Shown one piece after another: positions 1 through 8,350 of a stretch of 34,440 bases of DNA (position 1 is the first letter of the stretch; each line of letters starts with the position of its first letter). The notes under the pieces are model-generated. The model worked only from the letters and a program-made list of their open reading frames with translations, was not told the origin of the DNA and did no database searches. The stretch comes from Burkholderiales bacterium (GTDB lineage: Bacteria; Pseudomonadota; Gammaproteobacteria; Burkholderiales; Eutrophovitaceae), in contig JAURFP010000013.1 of the NCBI GenBank assembly GCA_030834275.1, positions 1-34,440 on the forward strand, in the 5' to 3' direction. Made by a program: the position numbers and the translations under genes.

Positions 1-182
1 AAAATTAAAATACTCGATACAAGTAAAATAGAAATCGCCACAGGATTTACTAAAGGATTCAGTCTAGATTTTTTATAGAGATAATCTCCGACTAAATAAG
101 CACCGATAGTGAGTGTCAGCCAAAATAAAGGCTCCGCCTGAAGATATACCCACACTTCGTAGAGGCGCATCGCATCACTCAT
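1..182 (-). CDS. LrgB/CidB family membrane protein (3' part outside window)
   Basis: Only the first 60 codons are present; the frame runs off the window's left edge without a stop. The visible part begins MSDAMRLYEVWVYL and has a hydrophobic segment near FWLTLTIGAYLVGDYLY, then a short basic loop and a second hydrophobic stretch. This matches the N-terminus of LrgB/CidB proteins, the partners of the LrgA/CidA holin-like proteins. In other bacteria these pairs affect murein hydrolase activity, export of fermentation products and cell lysis. The start ATG lies inside the end of the upstream cidA-like gene (8-base overlap), so translation is probably coupled. The family call rests on the short N-terminus and on the partner next door; function in this organism is inference. 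Confidence 0.75.
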   Translation of the reverse strand, partial: MSDAMRLYEVWVYLQAEPLFWLTLTIGAYLVGDYLYKKSRLNPLVNPVAISILLVSSILI

Positions 183-543
183 CCGGCCCTCGCTTTCTTA
201 ACCACTGAAAGAGAAATGCCGTAAAAATAAGCGTTGAGAGCGTTCCGATGATGATCACACCGAGAACTTTCACTAACTGACTCTCCAGAAGCTGTAAATG
301 CATCACGACCCCGACCCCAATCGGGACAAACAAAAGCGAGAGATGCTGGAGTAAAGTATTAGCAGTATCAATCACCCGCTGACCAAACCCAGAATCCGAA
401 CCAGGAGAGGGCTTTAGGAATAACAGTAATCCAAGCATTAAGAGTAGTCCTATCACGGGACCGGGCACGGTTAGCGCAAAATATTTCTGCAAAAATTCGC
501 CAGCCAGTTGCAGAACAAAAATTAAGAAAATAGCGTGCAGCAT
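175..543 (-). CDS. CidA/LrgA family holin-like protein
   Basis: A 122-residue inner-membrane protein beginning MLHAIFLIFVLQLAGEF, with about four hydrophobic helices and the family's conserved PGPVIG motif after the first helix. LrgA/CidA proteins are holin-like and act with LrgB/CidB, which overlaps this gene's 3' end. The open frame reaches 22 codons further upstream, but I chose the internal ATG at 543. A GAG core sits about 7 bases before it, the encoded start matches the family, and the upstream extension (MWLPKRYSNS...) is not membrane-like. The gene is divergent from glnE across 185 bases that should hold both promoters. The family is clear; the physiological role (lysis control, or export of small acids such as pyruvate) is not shown by the sequence. 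Confidence 0.88.
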   Translation of the reverse strand: MLHAIFLIFVLQLAGEFLQKYFALTVPGPVIGLLLMLGLLLFLKPSPGSDSGFGQRVIDTANTLLQHLSLLFVPIGVGVVMHLQLLESQLVKVLGVIIIGTLSTLIFTAFLFQWLRKRGPDE

Positions 544-728
544 AGAATTCTCAAAATAAACGAATTTGGCAAGCGTAACAGAATTAGAATAGCGCTTTGG
601 GAGCCACAATCAATATGGAGACGCTATCTACCAACCCGTAAAGATAATGTTCGCAAGTACACATCATTTTTTATGTATGTGCCGCCTAACTTATTAGTAA
701 AATCAATGCAAAAATAACTACTCGGTCG

Positions 729-3398
729 ATGACGAAGTTGGAAGCATCTAGGACAAACATAAACGCTTGCGAATTTTCTCGTTATGTGGCGTTCATTAAT
801 CGAACACAGCCAGATCTAGTGCGCCAAGCGACTTCGGCAGATGATCTTACTCGGATAACGGATTTCTACCTATCGACCGACTCTGTCGATGAACAGAAAA
901 TGCTTCGTAATATTCGTCTGGCACGTCACGCGACGATGACCCGATGTGTCCACGAAGAACTCCGAGGTACGATTTCTATCGTTGAATCGATGAAATTACT
1001 GTCTACCTTTGCAGACACTATCCTTTCACATGTTACGAAATTCTATGAGAATGAATTAGAGCCAACGTTCGGTCACCCAGTAGACGAGGACGGGGAAAGA
1101 GTCAAACTTAACATCGTTGCAATGGGGAAACTTGGAGGCTCAGAGCTCAATTTTTCATCCGATATCGATCTTATTTTTTTATACCCCAAAAGTGGCAACA
1201 CAACGGGAAACCAGCGTATCAGTAATCACGAGTATTTCCTGAAACTGTCACAAAAGATCATCCAGGCTCTCACGCTTCACACAGAGAATGGGTTTGTCTT
1301 TCGCGTCGACACACGGCTCCGGCCCTACGGTATCGATGGCCCGCTCGCAATGAGTTTTGACATGCTTGAGGAGTATTTTTACTCCCAAGGCCGACCGTGG
1401 GAGCGTTTCGCTTGGGCGAAGGCCCGAAGTGTGTACGGACAGCAGATCGATTTACTCACAAAGATGGTTAATAACTTTGTGTACCGAAGCTATGTCGATT
1501 ACGTTGTCATAGACAATCTCCGTCAACTCCATCGCATGATTCGCGAAAGAGTTAAAAAGAAAGGTTTAGAAAGTGACATCAAGCTAGGTGCTGGTGGAAT
1601 TCGTGAAATCGAATTCATCGCTCAAGTTTCCCAATTAATCCATGGGGGACAAGACCGGACGCTTCGCTCAACTTCGACCGTTGAGACCCTCAAGCTCCTC
1701 GAGCAGAAAAATATTTTAAAAACCTCAGAAGTGTCAGCCCTTCTCGAGGCATATTTTTTCTTACGAATGATCGAACATAGAATTCAGTACTTGGACGATC
1801 AACAAACGCATAAAATTCCAAAAGACAAAGAGGACCAGCTCAAAATCGCAAAATCGCTGAATTTTGATAACTGGGACTCACTTAGCGCAACACTGAATGA
1901 ACATCTCGCTTTCGTTCATAAGACTTTTATCAATATTTTTGAGGATTCGTCAGCAGATAGATTCTCGGATAGGCTCAACACTCAGCTTATAGACCTGAAC
2001 AAAGAGCAACTTTTGGATCAGATATCTACTTACATCTGGAACGAATATCCAAATACTTCAGAAAACATATTCTCTTTCATCTCGAAAAGTAAATTCCGGA
2101 GACTTCCTGCCGTGTGCCAAGAGAAGTTGGATTTGCTCATCCCATCGCTCTTAAAAATCATCCCGCACAACAGTGAATATGAAAAATACATCAGCCGACT
2201 GCTCACAATACTGGACGCGATAGCTTGGCGCGAGACCTATCTCTCACTCCTAATTGAATACCCTAGTACAAGAGATCAATTAATCAAAATACTGCAGTCG
2301 GGGCAGTGGGCAACAAATTACCTCGCACGATATCCTGGAAATTTAGAACAGCTTATTGTGTCTGTCGAGGAGTTGAGCGCATCAGCACTGATGCTTGATG
2401 AAGTACCTGCACGAGCCATCCAAACAGATGAGATCGAAGAAGCAATTGATATCATTCATCGGTATAAACAAAAAGAGATCTTCAAATCCCTCCTAATGGA
2501 TCTTTTCGAAATTATTGATCTCAGGAAACTGTCAGATCGTCTCTCTGACGTTGCAGATCAGGTTGTGACCAGTACGTTGGAGCTCGCCGTCAAAACGCTT
2601 GGAATAGAAAAAGAGGCCTGTAAACTTGCCGTAGTAGGAATGGGCAAGCTTGGCAGCAGAGAAATAGGATACGAATCAGATCTTGACCTAATTTTTCTTT
2701 ACGAGCCAGTGAATCCAGATGATTCACTGATGTATTCCCGAATCGTACAAAAGGTCAATGCGCTGATCAATTCAGCTAGCGGACACGGCACTCTCTTTAA
2801 GACAGATCTACGACTACGGCCGTTTGGGCAATCTGGACTGCTCGTTAGTTCATTAGAATCATTTCAAAACTACCAACAGAATCAAGCAAAAACTTGGGAG
2901 CACCAGGCGTTGACTCGAGGACGAGGAATCTGTGGCGATAAGATGGTATTGGGGCAATTTGAATCCATTAGAGGTCAAGTTATGAAAACCCAAAGAGAGA
3001 GATCGATCCTATCTCAATCTATTCTCGATATGCGACGACTGATGGATTCTGAGTTCCCGCCGAAGCCAAACGTATTCGACTTGAAACGCGATGCTGGTGG
3101 GATAATCGACATCGAGTTTATTGTTCAATTTATTGTGCTACTTCATGCCAACAAATATCCAGAGCTTTCGGAAAATATAGGCAATATTGCACTGCTAACA
3201 ATAGCTGCTAACAAAAATCTTATTTCTCAGGACGCTGCAACCGCTGTTAGCGAGGCATATTACGACTACCGTAAATTACAACACGCACAGCGCCTCCAAG
3301 GTGTACAACGGGTGGTTGTTCCGGATGGCGATCTTTTATCTCACCGAAAAAACGTAATCAGTCTTTGGGAGACTCTGTTCCAAACTCAGCGAATATAG
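729..3398 (+). CDS. glnE: Bifunctional glutamine synthetase adenylyltransferase / adenylyl-removing enzyme
   Basis: GlnE (889 aa) adds AMP to glutamine synthetase and removes it, as directed by PII and glutamine, and so sets ammonia assimilation to nitrogen supply. Both nucleotidyltransferase domains are intact. The N-terminal deadenylylation domain has the GS...D-x-D motif at about residues 137-147 (SSDIDLIF, D145/D147). The C-terminal adenylylation domain has it at about 642-653 (ESDLDLIF, D651/D653). Each is followed by the family's helical region; GGIREIEFI near 290 and GGIIDIEFIV near 795 are recognisable. Length is slightly below E. coli GlnE (946 aa) and near usual for betaproteobacteria. 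It stands alone and converges on the DUF1289 gene across 66 bases with no clear terminator. Another frame stays open for about 20 codons past the stop, but the end after the LWETLF segment is normal for the family. Confidence 0.96.
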   Translation: MTKLEASRTNINACEFSRYVAFINRTQPDLVRQATSADDLTRITDFYLSTDSVDEQKMLRNIRLARHATMTRCVHEELRGTISIVESMKLLSTFADTILSHVTKFYENELEPTFGHPVDEDGERVKLNIVAMGKLGGSELNFSSDIDLIFLYPKSGNTTGNQRISNHEYFLKLSQKIIQALTLHTENGFVFRVDTRLRPYGIDGPLAMSFDMLEEYFYSQGRPWERFAWAKARSVYGQQIDLLTKMVNNFVYRSYVDYVVIDNLRQLHRMIRERVKKKGLESDIKLGAGGIREIEFIAQVSQLIHGGQDRTLRSTSTVETLKLLEQKNILKTSEVSALLEAYFFLRMIEHRIQYLDDQQTHKIPKDKEDQLKIAKSLNFDNWDSLSATLNEHLAFVHKTFINIFEDSSADRFSDRLNTQLIDLNKEQLLDQISTYIWNEYPNTSENIFSFISKSKFRRLPAVCQEKLDLLIPSLLKIIPHNSEYEKYISRLLTILDAIAWRETYLSLLIEYPSTRDQLIKILQSGQWATNYLARYPGNLEQLIVSVEELSASALMLDEVPARAIQTDEIEEAIDIIHRYKQKEIFKSLLMDLFEIIDLRKLSDRLSDVADQVVTSTLELAVKTLGIEKEACKLAVVGMGKLGSREIGYESDLDLIFLYEPVNPDDSLMYSRIVQKVNALINSASGHGTLFKTDLRLRPFGQSGLLVSSLESFQNYQQNQAKTWEHQALTRGRGICGDKMVLGQFESIRGQVMKTQRERSILSQSILDMRRLMDSEFPPKPNVFDLKRDAGGIIDIEFIVQFIVLLHANKYPELSENIGNIALLTIAANKNLISQDAATAVSEAYYDYRKLQHAQRLQGVQRVVVPDGDLLSHRKNVISLWETLFQTQRI

Positions 3399-3464
3399 AC
3401 TCTTGGATAAAAGCTGCGCTAAACCTTATCGATACGTTAACTGAAGTCTTGATTTAAATTCGCT

Positions 3465-3641
3465 CTAGTGTTCCATCTCACTGCGTCTTTTCTCGATGCT
3501 CTCGAGGACGTGTCGTTTTTCCGTATCCGTCATCTCAACCCATCCAGCGATCTCGTCCATTGTGCGAAAGCACCCAAGGCAAATATCACTAGACATATCT
3601 AATTGACAAATTTCAACGCAAGGAGACTTTACTTCACTCAT
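3465..3641 (-). CDS. DUF1289 small cysteine-rich protein
   Basis: A 58-residue protein beginning MSEVKSPCVEICQLD, with the DUF1289 cysteine pattern (SPCVxxC, then CLGCFRTMDEI) and the typical W near GWVEMT. Four cysteines suggest metal binding, but the family has no established function. The frame extends upstream to 3746 inside the HMG-CoA lyase gene. The start at 3641 is preferred because it begins at the conserved domain and follows an AAGGAT ribosome site about 9 bases upstream. It is the last gene of the minus-strand leucine unit, 13 bases after the lyase stop. DUF1289 genes often trail unrelated operons, so no specific role in leucine catabolism is claimed. Confidence 0.87.
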   Translation of the reverse strand: MSEVKSPCVEICQLDMSSDICLGCFRTMDEIAGWVEMTDTEKRHVLESIEKRRSEMEH

Positions 3642-3654
3642 TGTGTTTATATCC

Positions 3655-4569
3655 TTATGCAGCGCGCCGCTGCTTGGACATGATGGCCCGCCCGGCTCTC
3701 GAGTAGGTTGGTCGCCCCAGATGTTCACAAATATATTCTGCAGCAATGAGTAATTTATTCATATCGATGCCCGTTTCAACACCCATTCCGTCGAGCATAT
3801 ATAGAACATCCTCTGTTGCAACATTACCGGTCGCTCCCGGCGAGTAAGGACATCCCCCAAGACCCGCGATTGAGCTATCGAAAATGGAAACTCCAACCTC
3901 CATCGAGGCAAAAATATTTCCAACCGCTTGACCATAGGTATCGTGGAAATGTCCGCCGAGTTTTTCTACTGGGATGGAGCGTGCTGCTAACTCAAACAAT
4001 TCTTTTGTGCGTTGGGGTGTGCCAACGCCAACAGTATCTCCCATGGATACTTCGTAACACCCCATATCGAAAAGTTTCTTTGCAATATCACAGACAACGG
4101 TTGGGTCGACCTTACCCTCATACGGGCACCCTAGGACCACCGAGATATATCCTCGTACTTTCAGGCCAGCTTTAATTGCCTCATCGCACACTACCTTTTG
4201 TCTAACGAGCGATTCCTCGATAGAACAATTGGTGTTTTTCTGCGAGAACGTTTCTGTCGCCGCAGCAAACCCTGCGACCTCCTTGACCCCAGCCTCGATT
4301 GCCAACTCCAATCCTTTTAGATTTGGCACAAGTACCGGATACTGAACTTGATCACTTGTTGCGGCACTCAAGAACACCTCTCGGGTATCTGCCATCTGCG
4401 GAACCCATTTGGGCGACACAAAACTTCCGGCCTCAATGACTGATAGCCCCGCGTCTGCGAGCTTACGGATCAGCTCAATCTTCACATTTGTCGGAACATG
4501 AACTTTTTCGTTTTGCAGCCCATCGCGAGGCCCGACCTCAACAATCTTCACTTTAGCTGGCAAGCTCAT
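3655..4569 (-). CDS. liuE: Hydroxymethylglutaryl-CoA lyase
   Basis: Cleaves 3-hydroxy-3-methylglutaryl-CoA to acetyl-CoA and acetoacetate, the last step of leucine breakdown. The 304-residue protein is a full-length HMGL-like TIM barrel. It has VGPRDGLQNE at the N-terminus (R15 and D16), the metal-binding H-x-H in GGHFHDTYGQ (H207, H209), and the catalytic-cysteine signature GLGGCPYSPGA (C240). Its ATG overlaps the stop of the carboxylase alpha gene (ATGA overlap), so the two are translationally coupled. The family also includes related aldolases, but the GLGGCPYSPGA signature and the neighbours fix the assignment. Other names for this gene are mvaB and hmgL. Confidence 0.95.
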   Translation of the reverse strand: MSLPAKVKIVEVGPRDGLQNEKVHVPTNVKIELIRKLADAGLSVIEAGSFVSPKWVPQMADTREVFLSAATSDQVQYPVLVPNLKGLELAIEAGVKEVAGFAAATETFSQKNTNCSIEESLVRQKVVCDEAIKAGLKVRGYISVVLGCPYEGKVDPTVVCDIAKKLFDMGCYEVSMGDTVGVGTPQRTKELFELAARSIPVEKLGGHFHDTYGQAVGNIFASMEVGVSIFDSSIAGLGGCPYSPGATGNVATEDVLYMLDGMGVETGIDMNKLLIAAEYICEHLGRPTYSRAGRAIMSKQRRAA

Positions 4570-6578
4570 GACTCATCCTCTAAAACCAATAACTGCGCCC
4601 CCTCGAATACTTGATCTTTGGGCGCAAAGAAAATTTCTTTTATCACACCAGCTTTCGGTGCGACGATCGTATGTTCCATTTTCATGGCCTCAACAATAAC
4701 TAAAGGCTGTCCTTTTTCGACTTTATCGTTTACATCTACCAAAATATCCAAAACGTGGCCAGGTAGCGGTGCGACCAAACGGTCGAATCCAGCTTCCTCA
4801 GCATCTGAGTCAAATTGCTGGCGAGCGAAACGAACCACTTCACCTTCACAAAATACCGTGAAACCCGATTTTTTCCTGAAAACGAAGCCACTGCTCGTTT
4901 GAGAACCGAATGTTACCCGAATTTCATCTCCAACCATTGAAAGATCCGTCAAATCAATGGTCTCTTGATCTACCGAAACTGTGATTCGCCCGGGATCTTT
5001 TGAAATCACTATGTCGAGCTTTTCTCCGTCACATTCAAGATTTAAAAGATGTCTTGGCGCTGCATTAAGCCGCCATCCACTAGCGCTAGTCCATGGCGAA
5101 AACTGATCCCGCCCCTCATCACCTAAATTGTATTCCCCAACACGCTTACCTTGTAGTAGTTCATCTGCCACGATTAACGCCAGAGCACTAAGAGTTCTCC
5201 CTGGAGATGTTGATAACAATTCATGTTTGTGTTTTTCAATTAATCCCGTTGTTAAGCGGTTTGGCTCTTTCTCCGCTTTAACAAAATCCTCTACTGCGAT
5301 TAATTTCTTGAGAAAACTAACATTGGTCTCAAACCCTGCTAACCGAAACCCCTCGAGAGCCACATCCATTTTTTTTAAAGCAGAAAGCCGATCTGCTCCC
5401 CAACAGATTAGTTTCGCAATCATCGGGTCATAAAATACTCCGACCTCATCTCCAACCTGAACCCCGGTATCGATTCTCACATCGACATCATTTGATGATT
5501 CGCGTAAATACTCGATCACCCCAGACGATGGGAAAAAATCGTTGCTTGGACTCTCTGCATATACACGCGATTCAATTGCATGGCCTGATATTTTTATGTC
5601 CTTCTGAGAAACCGGTAGCGGCTCGCCTGAGGCAACGCGTAACTGCCATTCAACAAGATCAAAACCCGTGATCATCTCGGTAACGGGATGCTCGACCTGC
5701 AGTCTTGTGTTCATCTCCATAAAGTAGAAACGCTGCTTTTCGTCAACAATAAACTCAACCGTACCCGCTCCCTCGTAGCCAACGGCTTTCGCCACTTTGA
5801 TCGCGGTCTCGCCAAGCTGTTGCCTCACCTCGCTACTGATGCCAGGAGCAGGCGCCTCCTCGACAACTTTTTGATGTCGTCTCTGGAGTGAACAATCCCT
5901 TTCAAACAGATGAACACAATTGCCCTGTTGGTCAGCAAAAAGCTGCACTTCTATATGTCGTGGGGCCAGGATATAGCGCTCCAGTAGCACATGGTCATTC
6001 CCAAAACTATTTTTTGCCTCACGGCACGCACTTTGTAAGCTTGCCAAAAATTCTTTTTCTGACATGACAACGCGCATGCCCTTACCGCCACCGCCAGCGC
6101 TCGCTTTTATCAAAACGGGGAATCCAATCTTTTTAGCTTCCACAAGAAGAAAATCTGGATCTTGATTGTCACCGTGATATCCAGGTAACAAGGGCACTCC
6201 CGCTTTTTCTACAATTCGTTTTGATTCACTCTTTAATCCCATTGCACGAATGGACTCAGCAGAGGGGCCGATAAACTTGATGCCCTCTCGACGACATGCC
6301 TCTGCAAATTCCGCGTTCTCAGACAAAAATCCATAGCCTGGATGTATGGCCTCTGCGCCAGTTGATTTCGCGGCCGCGATAATCTTCTCAGCATTTAGAT
6401 AGGACTCTTTCGCTGATGCAGGGCCAATCAAAATGCCTTCATCACAACTCCTTACGTGCAAGGCATTTGCATCTGCATCGGAGTAAACCGCAACCGTTTG
6501 TACTCCGAGGAGGCGAGCCGTGCGAGCGACTCGCACGGCGATTTCTCCGCGATTGGCTATCAGAATTTTTTTAAACAT
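4566..6578 (-). CDS. liuD: Methylcrotonyl-CoA carboxylase biotin-containing alpha subunit
   Basis: A 670-residue biotin carboxylase with a biotin carrier domain. With the beta subunit encoded at 11273-12880 it should carboxylate 3-methylcrotonyl-CoA to 3-methylglutaconyl-CoA, using ATP and bicarbonate. Visible landmarks are the N-terminal KILIANRGEIAVR, the ATP-grasp glycine loop GGGGKGMR, the catalytic segment EMNTRLQVEHPVTE, and the biotin attachment motif EAMKMEH near the C-terminus (K633). The central region between the carboxylase and the carrier has the length usual for acyl-CoA carboxylase alpha subunits. It lies between a small membrane protein (4-base gap) and the HMG-CoA lyase (ATGA overlap). 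Geranyl-CoA or other acyl-CoA carboxylase alpha subunits look similar; the leucine assignment rests mainly on liuB, liuC and liuE nearby. Confidence 0.93.
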   Translation of the reverse strand: MFKKILIANRGEIAVRVARTARLLGVQTVAVYSDADANALHVRSCDEGILIGPASAKESYLNAEKIIAAAKSTGAEAIHPGYGFLSENAEFAEACRREGIKFIGPSAESIRAMGLKSESKRIVEKAGVPLLPGYHGDNQDPDFLLVEAKKIGFPVLIKASAGGGGKGMRVVMSEKEFLASLQSACREAKNSFGNDHVLLERYILAPRHIEVQLFADQQGNCVHLFERDCSLQRRHQKVVEEAPAPGISSEVRQQLGETAIKVAKAVGYEGAGTVEFIVDEKQRFYFMEMNTRLQVEHPVTEMITGFDLVEWQLRVASGEPLPVSQKDIKISGHAIESRVYAESPSNDFFPSSGVIEYLRESSNDVDVRIDTGVQVGDEVGVFYDPMIAKLICWGADRLSALKKMDVALEGFRLAGFETNVSFLKKLIAVEDFVKAEKEPNRLTTGLIEKHKHELLSTSPGRTLSALALIVADELLQGKRVGEYNLGDEGRDQFSPWTSASGWRLNAAPRHLLNLECDGEKLDIVISKDPGRITVSVDQETIDLTDLSMVGDEIRVTFGSQTSSGFVFRKKSGFTVFCEGEVVRFARQQFDSDAEEAGFDRLVAPLPGHVLDILVDVNDKVEKGQPLVIVEAMKMEHTIVAPKAGVIKEIFFAPKDQVFEGAQLLVLEDES

Positions 6579-6582
6579 CTAT

Positions 6583-6972
6583 CTATTGGGAAGACTGAGA
6601 AGTTAAAAGAGCGCTATTGATCTTACGATAAAGCTGCCAGCCGAGTACTGCACAAATCCCGAAGAACACGATGCCCGCAACAGAGCCAGTGATAAGCGCA
6701 TGCACTACTACGCTGTTCATCCCATCGAGGGACGTCGCGCACTCGGACCAATTTTCGAACAAATCTCGCGAATAGTTCGGTAAATCCGCTGCCGACATTG
6801 TTCTCATCGCATTCGCATATTGGTCATAAGTCGGAATAGCTCCAGCCTTCGCTTGACCATGCGACCAGACCCCAATACCGGCAAGCAGATTCAAGAAAAA
6901 CCCTGCTAAGCCAAGCGCACTAAAAAAGACTATTAATTTTGTCTTTATACGATCTAAATCCGTAATTTCCAT
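6583..6972 (-). CDS. Hypothetical two-helix membrane protein leading the liuD operon
   Basis: I do not recognise this 129-residue protein. It has a basic amphipathic start, a first transmembrane helix at about residues 13-36, a polar loop of about 50 residues containing one cysteine (C78) and a DLFENWSEC stretch, and a second helix at about 88-112, then a short basic tail. Both termini are probably cytoplasmic and the loop periplasmic. A GGAG ribosome site lies about 9 bases before the ATG, and the stop is 4 bases before liuD, so it is the first gene of the liuD-liuE-DUF1289 unit. The tight spacing suggests expression with leucine catabolism. A membrane anchor or a substrate-uptake accessory role is only a guess. 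Confidence 0.72.
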   Translation of the reverse strand: MEITDLDRIKTKLIVFFSALGLAGFFLNLLAGIGVWSHGQAKAGAIPTYDQYANAMRTMSAADLPNYSRDLFENWSECATSLDGMNSVVVHALITGSVAGIVFFGICAVLGWQLYRKINSALLTSQSSQ

Positions 6973-7014
6973 TGTTATTTCTCCAGCTCAAGGGTCCGCT
7001 TTTCCTCGAATTAA

Positions 7015-7024
7015 TTGTTAACAA
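7015..7024. promoter_or_regulatory. Perfect palindrome TTGTTAACAA in the liuD-operon / SPFH divergent region
   Basis: A 10-base perfect palindrome lies 43 bases upstream of the minus-strand unit's start codon and 135 bases upstream of the SPFH gene. Its position suits an operator for the minus-strand unit. No regulator gene (such as liuR) is adjacent, and AT-rich palindromes of this size occur by chance, so this is only a candidate. Confidence 0.25.
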
Positions 7025-7159
7025 GCATTTTACTGGTTGTACGTGATTTCGTTCGATCGCCGGGAAGATCAATTGTTTCTGCGCGGTATAAATTTTTCTG
7101 ATACTTTCGCTTTAGAGCTGAATAACCCGAACTACATTTCTAAGACAAGGTTGTGAACA

Positions 7160-8080
7160 ATGGAACTAATTGCTGTTTTTCTCGTTTTACTGGTCGGCAT
7201 TTTATGGTGGTTTGGTGTGTGGCGCGTCAACCAATCAGAACAAAGGGTAGTCGAGAGACTAGGGAGGTACAACCGAACCCTTCAGCCGGGTTTACACATT
7301 ATTATTCCCTTTATTGAAAGAATTAGTGCCACAAGATCGGTAACAGAAAATCAGTTCATTGTAGAGAAACTTCAGCCAATTACGCTTGATAACGTTAAAG
7401 TCGACGTAGCACTCTCGATTCTTTGGAGAATTGTTGAAGCGGAAAAAACGGTTTACCGTATTGGAGGTGTCGATCGTGATTTCACCAGACAAGATAACAA
7501 CCAAATGGGCCGAACAGTTAGTAACTCTCGCGTTGAGGCAGCAATTGGAACTACGGTGATAGGAGTTGTTCGTAGCGTCATAGGTCGCACAGAACTAGAC
7601 GGTATTCAATCAAACCGAAGTCAAATTGTTGAAGCCGTTGAACAGGAATTAAAACTCGTATCGGAAGAGTGGGGAATAAAGATAACGAGAGTCGAAATCA
7701 CTGATATCACGCCAGATGCGGATACACAAAGAGCGATGCAACTCCAGATCAATGCTGAGCGTGAGCGACGCGCGCTCGTTCGGCAAGCCGAAGGTCGAAA
7801 GGAAGCGGCTCAACTCGCCGCCGATGCCGACTTATATACCGCACAAAAACAAGCCGAAGCAAAGAAAACTCTCGCTGAAGCTGAGGCGTATGCAGTATCG
7901 GTTGTGGCAAAATCTATCGCTGATGGTGGGGCACCAGCAGTTGAATTCGAAGTCAAGAAAATTCAAGCGCAAGCTGTTGAGAGTATCGGCACTAATAAAA
8001 GCTCAAAAATCGTTCTCCTGCCGAGTGATGTCTTAGATTCATTTGGCAAACTTGCTTCGAAATTTTTAAATAAAAATTAA
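7160..8080 (+). CDS. SPFH-domain (stomatin/paraslipin-like) membrane protein
   Basis: A 306-residue protein with one N-terminal membrane helix (about residues 3-22) followed by an SPFH/Band-7 domain. Recognisable segments are ERLGRYNRTLQPGLHIIIPF, WGIKITRVEITDI and the coiled-coil AER.RRALVRQAEG...AEAEAYAV. Such proteins form large membrane-anchored oligomers in the inner membrane and usually pair with an NfeD partner, encoded 9 bases downstream here. Compared with E. coli QmcA as I remember it, there is an insertion of about 20 residues between the VY and RSVIG segments (polar RDFTRQDNNQMGRT), so it may belong to another stomatin subgroup. An AAGG ribosome site lies about 9 bases before the ATG. 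Its client process is unknown; the leucine genes on either side lie on the opposite strand. Confidence 0.9.
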   Translation: MELIAVFLVLLVGILWWFGVWRVNQSEQRVVERLGRYNRTLQPGLHIIIPFIERISATRSVTENQFIVEKLQPITLDNVKVDVALSILWRIVEAEKTVYRIGGVDRDFTRQDNNQMGRTVSNSRVEAAIGTTVIGVVRSVIGRTELDGIQSNRSQIVEAVEQELKLVSEEWGIKITRVEITDITPDADTQRAMQLQINAERERRALVRQAEGRKEAAQLAADADLYTAQKQAEAKKTLAEAEAYAVSVVAKSIADGGAPAVEFEVKKIQAQAVESIGTNKSSKIVLLPSDVLDSFGKLASKFLNKN

Positions 8081-8089
8081 GGAGTCGTA

Positions 8090-8350
8090 ATGGAGCTCTA
8101 CCACTGGACCATTGTCGCGTTACTGGGATGTCTAATTGCTGAACTTTTGACTGGGGAATTTCTGTTCCTAGGTATGGCAATATCCTTGGTACCAATCGGC
8201 GTCATCCACGCAACGACTGATGAATTCTCCTTCTCCAGGGACTTTACTATTTTAGCTGTCGGTACGGCGATTGCCGCTTACGCCCTTAGACGCGCATTCC
8301 GTCACAGAGGGGACACCAACGGTACAAAAAAAGATATCAGTAAATACTAG
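8090..8350 (+). CDS. Short NfeD-like membrane protein lacking the OB-fold domain
   Basis: An 86-residue protein with three hydrophobic helices (about 7-21, 23-41 and 52-66) and the NfeD-like start HWTIVALLGCLIAELLTGEF, ending in a basic polar tail. A strong AAGGAG site lies 5 bases before the ATG, and the gene follows the SPFH gene by 9 bases: the usual SPFH-NfeD operon. Typical NfeD partners of this type have about 140-150 residues, with a soluble OB fold after the helices. That domain is absent here, and I found no continuation in another frame before the convergent gene. The stop overlaps the stop of the convergent dehalogenase-like gene. The NfeD call rests on the helix pattern and operon context. 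Confidence 0.78.
   Translation: MELYHWTIVALLGCLIAELLTGEFLFLGMAISLVPIGVIHATTDEFSFSRDFTILAVGTAIAAYALRRAFRHRGDTNGTKKDISKY

Noticed and set aside
535-717. Plus-strand ORF of 60 codons upstream of glnE
   Set aside because: It overlaps the cidA start and the divergent promoter region, its product (many R, K, N) resembles no protein, and it has no ribosome site.
3386-3456. Possible frameshifted C-terminal extension of GlnE (another frame is open for about 20 codons past the stop and gives an amphipathic stretch SWIKAALNLIDTLTEVLI)
   Set aside because: GlnE proteins normally end shortly after the conserved W...F segment, which is in the annotated frame; the tail matches nothing I know. Read-level checking could reopen it.
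3399-3464. Terminator between glnE and the DUF1289 gene
   Set aside because: No stem longer than a few bases and no T run are visible in the 66-base gap.
3642-3746. 35-codon N-terminal extension of the DUF1289 gene
   Set aside because: It lies inside the HMG-CoA lyase gene and precedes the conserved domain; the ATG at 3641 has a good ribosome site.
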